Made by a program: the position numbers and the translations under genes. DNA of 64,000 nt, taken from contig JASANG010001358.1 in NCBI GenBank assembly GCA_030248215.1, positions 124,001-188,000 on the forward strand, in the 5' to 3' direction. A model generated the notes under the pieces. It was not told the origin of the DNA. It saw only the letters and a list, made by a program, of their open reading frames with translations, and did not search any database. Below, piece by piece: positions 55,701 to 64,000 of this stretch (the stretch's first letter is position 1; each line of letters opens with the position of its first letter). This DNA is from Enoplolaimus lenunculus (taxonomy: Eukaryota > Nematoda > Enoplea > Enoplida > Thoracostomopsidae).

Positions 55701-56490
55701 TTCACATTTTGGTGTCGTTTGTGTTAGTTTCATTGCAACTTTCATGCAATAGTATAACCGCATACAAAAGAACGAATAATATTGGTATGTCCTTCCAGAA
55801 ACTTCTTGGCAAAGAAGGATCGTTAAAAAGTTTAAGTAACCTGAGCCCATGTTACTTTTAGACGCGAATTATTTTTCCGGGACACTGTAGGGCAGTAAGC
55901 TTTATTTGCTTCCGACATCGAATGCTGGCTACATCCCTGTATGCCAGCTATAATTGTTGAAAATGTAGGTTCCACTGCAGTTCCTAATATCGGTGCCTGT
56001 TTTGGTTTAGCTTCACAGGTTTTTGCAAACCTTTGTTTAATACTTTGCCAAACCAATATATATATGCGTATATGTGGCTTTGTTATCTATGATTTTATGT
56101 TACACACTGTATGCAAACCGTTTCTGTACGCAGTGGGCGGATTCAGATATTCCTAAAAAGAAAGGTCGCTCGCAAGACATGGTGGATAAATGTCGCGCGA
56201 AGCGACCGAGAAGCCGAACGCCATTTTAGTGCAAAATTTTAATTCAAAATCTTGGTTTCATTCCTGTTCGGAGGCCAAGGCCTGCATGCCGTCTTGGAAC
56301 CGCTATTGTGAGCATACCGCTTAAGTATACCGGTTTTAGCATTGTACAAATGATACAGAATTTTGGATTTTGCTGGCTTCCTTTGTACTGTTATGCCCAC
56401 AGATTTACGCTCAGGCTTAGACTTAGGCGTAAGTTTAGGTTTAAGCAACGGCTTGCATAAGTCTAAATCTATACCTGAGCCTTTATAGCT

Positions 56491-56674
56491 GGCCCATGTA
56501 AATATCTGGGGTGGAACGTTGTTCTGTGAGGCTAGAAATGCGGTAAGTTTAAGCTTTAGACTATTTTTTGCTAGGCTTAGGCTTTGGCTTAGGAATAAAC
56601 TCATTCTTACGTTTAGGCTTTGGTTTATGCTTTAGGAATATGCTTATACTATTCTGCCCGATGTTCTTTACATT
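56491..56674 (+). mobile_element. Family A MITE
   Basis: GGCCCATGTAAATATCTGGG to GATGTTCTTTACATT. Arrays of CTTAGG and TTTAGG are separated by AATAAACTCATTCTTACG. The right-most GGCC is lost. Confidence 0.8.
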
Positions 56675-56920
56675 AAAGCTTAACCGTAACCATAAGTTTA
56701 TTGGAAGGTGTACAGGAGCCCTTATGTAACTGATAAGTTTACGGTACAAACCTGTACCGGCTTTTTAGAAGACAAATTGATTTTAGGTGTAATATTAATA
56801 ATTTGTTTTCATTAGTTTACTAACCCGTTACAGATCGTGGCAACCAACTTAACCATACTTAAATTTTAATTCCAAACATTCATTCCACCTTGACTTTTTA
56901 CATCACAATCATTAGAAATA

Positions 56921-59900
56921 ATGCACTCAACCAGCTTTATTGCCGTCGATCTCCAGCCAGCGGATTGTGGCACTCGAAGCGAATTTATTCAGCAACAAAA
57001 CAACATCGATGATACCAAGATAGATCATCATTCTCGCTTGACCAAGTGTTCGTTTGATCACATTCGATCACAGAAATCACTTAGTGACCAAAGATTGTCA
57101 AGAAGGAATTTTAAGAAATTGGAATTTTGGAATATTACATGCTGCGTCGGAAGCGGGTCATTGTTTAGGCGAGGTAAAGGCAGCGTGACAAATAATCCAA
57201 TCTTTGTGGCGACTTTTGAACATTTTCCCAACCTCGACTCAGATAAGACCAAACTTTGTATTCTGCATCTACCTTATACAAAATTGGAAATGTTTGGCTG
57301 AAGCCAGGCCCGTAGCCAGCTCACCATGCTAGGGGGCTAAAAAATTTTTAGGAGGGGCATTCAAGGGTTTTTACTGACTTGCAAGCACGGTTGAAAATTT
57401 TCTACGGAGGGCCGAAATTTTCCCAGGGGGCTGAGCCCCTCTGCCCCCCCCACCCTTGGCTACCGGCGCGGTTGAAGCTTTCCGGCGGGTTGGGATACTT
57501 CGTATGTTGCGAAATCTTCAGTTCTACAACACGTTTTCGCTGCAAATGTTTCGATATTTTACATTGGCCAATGTTTCGGATGGGGCCAAACATTTAAATT
57601 TGCGTTAATATTTCGCTATATAATTATTTTTCACTTATTTGTCTATAAAACATTTTGAGGTTCAAATGAACCATATACGTGTGAAATATTTACCGTGGCA
57701 CACGGCAAGTAAGAAAATACTTATTACATTTTCCTAAAAATTCGGCACTGACGACTTTTAGGTGCCAAAACGCTGGTATCGAATATATCTGGTTGTTTTT
57801 ATTCTGGCCAGTTTATCGCAATTATTGGCCCGTCCGGATCTGGCAAAACGATTCTGCTCAGCGTGCTCGCAGGGTACAGGTATGTTTCTTTTGACATAAA
57901 ATTAAAGTAATTTTTCGTTTGACATAAAATTAAGTTAAATTTTCTTTTGACATAAAATTAAAGTAATTTTTCGTTTGACATAAAATTAGGTTAATTTTTC
58001 TTTTGACACAAAAAATTAAGTTAATTTTTTGAAAGTAAAATTAATTTAAATTTTTTTAAATAAAATTAAGGTAATTTTTCGTTTGACATAAAATTAAGTT
58101 AATTTTTTGTTTGACATACAAAATAAGTGAAATTTTCTTTTCACATAAAATTAAGTTAATTTTTTCACCGTCAACTTCGACAAACTTTGCCAACCTCCTT
58201 CCGTTACGTAACAAGAATTTCGATTCGGACAGGTATAATTTTACTGTTGAAATTCTATAATCCAGCCCGTTATTGTAATCCCTATAAATCTGCATCTTTC
58301 GTCGTCCAAATCAATCATTCTGTGGAGGAGTTAGTCCCCGACGCCTACCATCGTATACGCTTGCCATGCCGGATTCGATGGCTGTCACCGGTGACCCCCT
58401 GCGAACCAGCATTGCAATCTTCTACAGGCCTCAAAATGTTACCGGAACCATTCGAATCAATGAAGTAAAACCCGAAGCCCCGTCTGCAATACGGAAGTTG
58501 TCCAGTCTCGTACCACAAGATGTTCATTTATTGCCACATTTGACAGCGTTTGAAACTATGACGATTTCAGCGCAACTAAACATTTCAGACGATAAAAGCA
58601 ACGACTACAAAATGAAAGTGGTAAGGCATATTAGCAGAAAAACAACTCGGAATTGAACGAAACCCGTTGCCGTGGCTCGTGCTAATTTTAGAGGGGCGTG
58701 CCTACTACCTGACTTTAGAAGCTGAAACCTTGCGATTAGCTTTAGGTTTACGTTTGCGGTTAGGGGTTGTGTTTAGGCTTAGGTTTAGGTTTAGTGTCGG
58801 TATCAGGAGCGTAGCTAGCATTTTGATTTTGGAAGGAAATAATTGGCCCTTGTTACTTTAAGAGGCGTAGAGGTTTCTGGTGGGTCTATAAACGAGTGGG
58901 TTTAGATTCTAGATTACAATTTCTAGCTTAGACTTAGGCTTAAGTTAAAGCTTAGGCTTAGGAACACATTTTTGCAACGCTTAGGCTTAGGCTGAAGCTT
59001 AGGAATACGCTTAATCTACTGTTACGCCCCTAAAAGTAACATTGGCCTAACAATTGAACCTAAATTTTTTGTACCAGCTTAGCGAACATGGTTTTTGAGG
59101 TGAAAAAGGGGGCTCACTCGGTTTTTTTCAAAAAGACACACTGCAATTTAAAAATCCACCGAAAACCCAACCCAACGGATCTACTGTAGTGACCCGAATA
59201 AGAGGAGGGCAATAAGAGGATGGACCCTATTTTGAGTCGCAATCAATAGGAGTTCGTATCCCTAATAACAGTCCGTATGCGGATAGAGCCCCTAAACCGC
59301 AATTAGAGTACATAAATGTCAATTATTCCTAATTGTAGCGCACAAAAGACTCCAGAATTGAATAATGTTGCGTTCGAAACTTTAAGTTTTGAAGTACATT
59401 ATATTATGTGCAACATAGCATTATCGCTCAAGCTTTTGATACAAGGCAAACAAATGTTTAATTAAACGAACGCTTGCAATACCGAATATATCAGTAACGA
59501 AGGGCGTCGGGGGACGGGTTAAAAATGAATTATAGTCCGTGCCCGATCAACAGGATGGATACCCTCTGGAGAGGCCAAATAGATATCAAAAATTTAAGTT
59601 TCAAGATGTTGAAAGAATAAAAGAGCTAAAATTTAATTTTCAGGTTGTTGAAATTATGCGAAATTTGGGTTTGGACCACGTTCGTAACGTCCGTACGAGC
59701 GATTTGAGTGGCGGTGAGCGAAAGCGGCTTAGCATTGCGGTTGAGTTAATCCGAAATCCGCCACTGTTATTGTTAGATGAACCTGTGAGGTAAAACTTGG
59801 TTTTTGGTACGCTGGGCTACTAAAATTAATGTTTTGAGTTCAGCATACTCGGTTCTGAGTCCGTATTCTCAAATGTGTGTAGCACATATTTACCAGGTGA

Positions 59901-62900
59901 ACAGCAAAACATGGTGAGTCAAATTGACTCTCTCCTAAATAGGCTTTTCCTGACTACACAAATTGAGTCAAATTCGACTCCGCCAGAGACATATTCGACT
60001 CACTGAGCGATTCAGAGAATTGAATTTGACTCTGGCGGACTCGAATTTTGACTCAGTTTGTGTCGTCGGGAAAAGCCTATTTCGGTGAGAGTCAATTTGA
60101 CTTACCATTTTTTGCAGTCTGATAGGGTCTTGTAACTTTCGAAACAGGAAATGGTGAGGTTTGAACTTCAACACATTCATTGCATTCGATTTAGTCTACT
60201 TCTGTACAAATTTTGAGATCAGCAATTGTAATAGTTCGTTAGTCTGAAAACCTATTACTAACTGGTGATAGGTGCTATATACATTTGATATTATATTGCC
60301 GACATAAGTAAATGTTCAACTTTTTGGATAAAAACCAAGAAATGCCAGTTTGGTGACAGTGCGACAATAAGAACGAACGAATAATTTTAATATTTCATAA
60401 CAAATAAAAGTTCCTTGGGTCTGCTTTGTTAATGAGACCGAGTAGAAGCATTAGCCTGCATCGGGCCGAAAATTTTCAGTTAAGTATTTAAATACTTAAA
60501 TACGCATGTAAAAACATCAAAATGGTTAAATTATGGGTCATCAATCACTCGCCCGAAAAACCACACCCCCAAGGGCGAAAAGGGCTGGCGGCAAAGAACC
60601 CGACAACCGGGAGACACACCCCACGAAAGCACAAGGAGGAAAGAAGAACGACCCCCACAAAGAGAAAAAAAGCAAAACCCGGAGGGGGGGGGGCGGGGGG
60701 TAGCCCCACACCCTCCCAGGGGGGGGAGGGGAAAACCCCCCCCAAGCCAGCCCCCCTCCGCGGCAACAACCCACAAACAGAGCCAAACAACCAAAAAAAC
60801 ACAAAACACACAAGAGCAAAAAAAAAGAAAAAAGAACCAAAACACAAAAAAAGAGAAACAACAAAAAAAAGAAAAAAAATTATTTAAATATTTAAGTATG
60901 TAGTTAATACTGTAAGGTTTCAGAAACTCAGCCAATACGTGATTTGTTAATTAAAATTGCACGAAATGTTTGGAATATAAATATTGCAACAAGCTCGTAG
61001 CCAGCCCAACATGCTATTTTGAGCTGAAACTGTTTTAGGAAAGACATTCGAGAAAGTTTATTTTAGTTAATGCTGAGTTGAAAATTTTCTAGAGGGTCAC
61101 AATTTGTCTAGGGAGGGTCTTAATGACATGGCACCGGTTTGACTGCGTGTCTGCATTGCAACCGCAGCCATTGTAAACAACAGGAGCGGAACAGTAGTAT
61201 AAACATATTCCTAAGCATAAGCTTAAGCCTAAGCCAAACCGTAACAATGAGGTTATGCCTAAGCCTAAGCAAAAAACTTGAGCTTGCTTTGTTCCACAAC
61301 GGCAGAAAAACGTTCCACCCCTGATCTTTACATGGGCCGAAACCCGTTTGACTGGTAGTTTAAATAAAATTTAAATATGTATTTTTCAAGTGGATTAGAT
61401 TCAAAATCAGCTCGGCAATGCTTGAGTTTGCTCAAACGGCTTACCGAGCAAGGTCGAACGGTCGTATGCAGTATTCATAGCCCTTCAGCGCGTCTCTTTG
61501 AATTTTTTGATAAAGTAAGTTTGCGATTCTAACAATCACTGACAGTCTGAATCAGGACTATCAGAACTCAGAATTTTGAGTAGATTCAATTCATTCAGAG
61601 TAAATTAATCAACTCATCCGGGGTCAGCGTAACTCAGAGTGACAATCAACTCAATTCAGAGTGAGTTAATAATGTTTACTGATATTAATTCAGAAATAAC
61701 TAACTCGCTAGCAGAATTGATTAATCAACTTATTGAAATTTACAGAGTGGCGCAATACTTGTCGTGCGGCGAGACGACGCTGACCGACGCCGAAATTCAA
61801 ACCATTATACTGTGCTACACTGTAAATTCCAGTAAGTTTATTAAGCAATGCTCAGGCAGAAGGTTAATTAATTTCTGAGTTAATAACAGTTAATCTTACG
61901 CTGTGCTTCAGATTAAACCCATTTAAGTGCCCAATATGGTGTAATAACAGTAAACTTTAACTCACTCTGAGTTGAGTTAATTCTCACTATGAGTTATTAA
62001 TTGACTCAGAAGGAGTTGATGAATTAAATTAGAATGAGTTGAATAAACTCACAATAGTGAGTTCTGATAGTCCTAACTCAGACTGAGTGATTCAACTCAT
62101 TCTGAGTTAAAATCAACTCGCTGCAATTTACAGTGTATGCGGAATTACAAGAGCGTTGTGGTCTGACATTAAAATAGTCGAAAAGTATTGTGCCACCGGT
62201 AAACAATGCTAAGGTATAAGGGCTAAACGGACCCAAAGCCTTAAAATAAGTGCCAGATCGAAGGTTCACGGCTTGCAGCATGGGCCTACATTGGAAAAAT
62301 GATGAGTCAAATTGACTCTCCGAAACTGGATCTACGGGACACCACACAATAAGTCATATTCGACTCCGCCAGAATCAAATGTGCAACTAAGTGAGTCGAA
62401 CTTGACTCTGGCTGAGTCAAATTTGATTTACTTTGTGTAGTCCCGTAGAGCCTATTTCGGAGAGAGTCAATTTGACTCATCATTTTTTGTAGTGTAGACA
62501 GGTATTCGTTTGAGGTGCTTTTACGACTTAAAGTATAAATATTTGTGAGCGAGCGCAGGGAGCGAGAAAATACCGTTTGACATCAAATAAAAATTTTGAC
62601 CATTAACCCATAGATTTGACTATACGTCACTTACGATATGTAAGGTTTTGAATTAGCAGATCAAAACTTTTACACTCGGCAGGCTTGGGCTCCAGGCCCA
62701 TAGCCAGCTCATCTTGCTAGGGGACTAAAAAGTTTTTAGGAGGGGCATTCAAGGCTTTTTAATGACTTGCTAGCAAAGTTGAAAATATTTAGGGGGGGGG
62801 TCAAAATTTTTCTCCAGAAGGGCTGAGCCCCTGCTGTCCTTTGCCTACGGGCCCGTCAGGCTCATGCTTTAAATACAAAACATTCTGATTTTGGTTGAGG

Positions 62901-64000
62901 TCTATTGATATGCAGTCCGTGCACGGACAACAAGCTGAATTATTTTGCATTTTGGTGTGACAATTGGAGTTTCATTTGTTTAGAAACTGTTTAAAATTTG
63001 CATATCTATATTATTAAAGCTGAAACACCCCACATACGTATTTTGGGCAAGTTTCCAACATACTTTGTTTACAATAGTCTCATAGCACATAGACGCGATT
63101 GTTGTACAATTTAAAAAGTTTGTATACAGATTTTTATGCCCTTATTGCGCAGAGTTGGATGAATACTATTCTTTTAAACATTGAGATGTGGCTCTTGTAT
63201 ATTCAGTAGTTAAGGCTAGGCTTCAATTTTGACTCAGGTTTCAGGCTTAAAAAATTCTTTTTGCACAGACTTAGGTTTAGGCTTACGTATTTTTCCTTAA
63301 CATAAATCTGAACCTAAGCCATAGCCGGTATCTTTGATGTCATTAAGTATATTTTAGGTGATTGCGCTGGCTGACGGTAAATGCATCTATAACGGGCCCG
63401 TAACGTCAGTTGTACCCTGGTTAGCTCGTTTTAACTTGATTTGCCCGAAAACGCATAATCCGGCGGATTTTTGTAAGTTTGTCGTAAAATTTATAAAACT
63501 GGATGGTTTAGCATTTGAACCTATTTTTCCGCAAAAATCAATATCCATTTTACATTTTGAACCAGAAATATTTTAACAAATACGGATGCGTTATATATAA
63601 AGTAACATGGGCCAAGTAGACGATTTAATTTATCTGTAACCTTACAGGTATTAATATTTTACAGTGATCGAAATTGCTGCTGGTTTATACGGTACCAAAA
63701 CAACTGGTTACCTAAATAAAGTGATAACCGAAAAGAATGAGCGAAAAATCAAAAAATATCAGGTAAAATTAAATCGCAAACCTGAAATATACGAACACAA
63801 ACCAGAATTGTATTAACTAAAGAATGAATGAAAAATAAAAAAAATATCAGGTAAAATCAAATCAAACCTGAAACCGAAACCAAACCAGAATTGTATCAAT
63901 TTTTAGTGTCGGTAAATACTCGCTGAACCAGCTTAAAGCACAAAAATACTTCGAAATAGAGAAATTATACAGACGGTTTTATCGTTCGAAACCCCCAAAT
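56921..64000 (+). CDS. ABCG half-transporter, ABCG1/ABCG4/White-like, partial
   Basis: Exons are 56921-57173, 57762-57879, 58428-58620, 59644-59789, 61391-61514, 63358-63472 and 63665-63762, plus a last partial exon from about 63931 to the edge. The phases match at every junction. The N-terminal nucleotide-binding domain is complete: Walker A GPSGSGKT (107-114), Q-loop region [19 protein letters not shown], signature LSGGERKR (209-216), Walker B LLLLDEP (229-235), D-loop SGLDS and switch His in [36 protein letters not shown] and [16 protein letters not shown] are typical of ABCG1/4 and White. ABCG half-transporters dimerise and export sterols, phospholipids or pigment precursors; the substrate here is unknown. 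The membrane domain lies beyond the window. Walker B is followed by Val where Thr is usual, and that residue comes from the exon 4/5 junction. The introns are packed with repeats. Confidence 0.93.
57305..57467. mobile_element. Family F repeat, well preserved
   Basis: GGCCCGTAGCCAGCTCACCA to ACCCTTGGCTACCGGC; the tips CCGTAGCCA and TGGCTACCGG are inverted. It contains GGTTGAAAATTTTCTACGGA and a C-rich block. It lies in ABCG intron 1. Confidence 0.75.
57889..58165. repeat. 28-bp tandem repeat in ABCG intron 2
   Basis: GACATAAAATTAAGTTAATT-type units begin at 57893, 57921 and 57949 (28-bp steps) and continue with growing variation to about 58165. Confidence 0.92.
58845..59047 (+). mobile_element. 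Family B MITE in ABCG intron 3
   Basis: GGCCCTTGTTACTTTAAGAG to CCTAAAAGTAACATTGGCC. Flanks AAATAATT and TAACAATT are probably a decayed 8-bp duplication. The CTTAGG arrays are long. Confidence 0.85.
59184..59560. mobile_element. Family E element, right end lost
   Basis: TA then CTGTAGTGACCCGAATAAGA, and the inner words GAGTCGCAATCAATAGGAG and AATTATAGTCCGTGCCCGA. The copy breaks off about 80 bp before ABCG exon 4. Confidence 0.7.
59908..60119. mobile_element. Family C hairpin MITE
   Basis: GCAAAACATGGTGAGTCAAA to TTACCATTTTTTGCAGTC. Arms pair through GACTCTCTCC..AATAGGC and GCCTATTTCGG..GAGAGTC. ABCG intron 4. Confidence 0.82.
60121..60298. repeat. Repeat L, second copy
   Basis: GGAAATGGTGAGGTTTGAAC, CATTCGATTTAGTCTACTTC and AACTGGTGATAGGTGCTATA match 27735-27925 in order and spacing. 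Confidence 0.55.
60556..60880. other. Strongly T-depleted tract with homopolymer runs
   Basis: About 325 bases contain only about four T residues on this strand, with G, C and A runs of 8-10. Flanks are AT-rich words related as inverted repeats (TAAATACTTAAATAC at the left, TATTTAAGTATGTAG at the right). It could be a sequencing or consensus artefact at a hairpin, or an extreme strand-asymmetric simple sequence. The frames in it are not genes. Confidence 0.8.
60990..61130. mobile_element. Family F repeat, diverged
   Basis: AGCTCGTAGCCAGCCCAACA, GTTGAAAATTTTCTAGAGGG and GGGAGGGTC remain in ABCG intron 4. Confidence 0.6.
61167..61338 (-). mobile_element. Family A MITE
   Basis: GCCATTGTAAACAACAGGAG to CTGATCTTTACATGGGCC with CCTAAG arrays and the GTAACAATGAGGTTATGCC spacer. 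It ends only about 50 bp before ABCG exon 5. Confidence 0.82.
61530..61748. mobile_element. Family D hairpin MITE, left end eroded
   Basis: It contains CAGGACTATCAGAACTCAG and TTGATTAATCAACTTATTG and ends GAAATTTACAGAGTG. Confidence 0.7.
61818..62135. mobile_element. Family D hairpin MITE, longest copy
   Basis: CACTGTAAATTCCAGTAAG to GCTGCAATTTACAGTG, flanked by TA on both sides. The interior carries an extra GAGTTAATAACAGTTAATCT-type segment. Confidence 0.8.
62286..62496. mobile_element. Family C hairpin MITE
   Basis: CATTGGAAAAATGATGAGTC to GACTCATCATTTTTTGTAGTG with TA on both sides, in ABCG intron 5. Confidence 0.85.
62692..62862. mobile_element. Family F repeat
   Basis: AGGCCCATAGCCAGCTCATC to TTGCCTACGGGCCCG, with GGGACTAAAAAGTTTTTAGG and a G run. 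Confidence 0.7.
63006..63075. repeat. Repeat K, Helitron-like end
   Basis: TCTATATTATTAAAGCTGAA followed by CATACGTATTTTGGGCAAG; the same words in order are at 24045-24110. Confidence 0.4.
63733..63900 (+). repeat. Tandem duplication of the ABCG exon 7 end and its donor
   Basis: 63733-63816 and about 63822-63900 share GAATGA..GAAAAAT-type, AAAATATCAGGTAAAAT and AACCAGAATTGTAT words. The first copy contains the exon 7 end CAG|GTAAAA; the second repeats that donor word in the intron. Confidence 0.75.

Larger units (their letters stand above)
54421..56920. other. Region between the kinesin-13 and ABCG gene starts
   Basis: The two genes are divergent, so their promoters must lie here. I see no sharp core-promoter motif. 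Contents: the diverged tandem array at 55310-55700, a family B fragment at 55845-55910 (GCCCATGTTACTTTTAGACG), a family A element at 56491 and TTAGG-like words at 56400-56460. Confidence 0.5.

Noticed and set aside
60531-60935. Several long frames on both strands
   Set aside because: They arise because the tract nearly lacks T (and so lacks stops on one strand); the composition is simple sequence, not coding.
61749-61817. GC-richer stretch between two D elements as an extra ABCG exon
   Set aside because: Exon 5 (ending FFDK) and exon 6 (VIALADGK) join directly in phase and give the expected family sequence, leaving no room for it.

Overview
The window is AT-rich animal (metazoan) nuclear DNA. 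It has spliced genes with short exons, GT-AG introns (acceptors mostly TTTTAG or TTTCAG), and intergenic and intronic space packed with short non-autonomous transposons. Hexamers related to TTAGGC, the telomere unit known from nematodes, are scattered everywhere inside two of these transposon families. With the small introns and the gene set this makes a nematode-like invertebrate, possibly an early-branching one, the best guess. That placement is inference, not proof.

Six host genes were rebuilt by joining exons whose splice phases agree. (1) 5991-8737 (+): a 404-residue secreted-then-anchored EGF-like membrane protein, 3 exons. (2) 13892-15342 (+): a 190-residue calponin/transgelin-type actin-binding protein, 4 exons. 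(3) 22957-25590 (+): the catalytic subunit of tRNA-splicing endonuclease, TSEN2/SEN2, 452 residues, 3 exons. (4) 36234-41469 (+): a furin-activated matrix metalloproteinase without a hemopexin domain, at least 6 exons, 5' end not found. (5) 45745-54420 (-): a complete kinesin-13 (KIF2/MCAK), 17 exons, 673 residues. (6) 56921-64000 (+): an ABCG half-transporter of the ABCG1/4/White type, running off the right edge. One further membrane-protein exon is likely at 1054-1143 (-). The genes do not look functionally linked.

Between and inside genes lie at least nine short repeat families. A (about 160-260 bp) has terminal inverted repeats reading GGCCCATGTAAAG..., 8-bp target duplications and an inner array of TTAGGC-like hexamers. 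B has the same body plan but different termini. C and D are long hairpin palindromes, and E is about 400-540 bp; all three insert at TA. F and G are GC-tipped elements that end close to the words CCGTAGCCA and GGATCC. H is hAT-like, with CAGGGT...AACCGGA ends. S is a piggyBac-type TTAA element that carries tRNA-like A and B boxes. One A copy sits inside another A copy, and a C copy sits inside an A copy, which gives relative ages. Several minisatellites (21, 26, 28, 35, 42 and 145 bp units) and a strange T-depleted tract at 60556-60880 complete the picture. No retrovirus-like, Polinton or other viral fossil was recognised, and no intact transposase, rRNA or functional tRNA gene.
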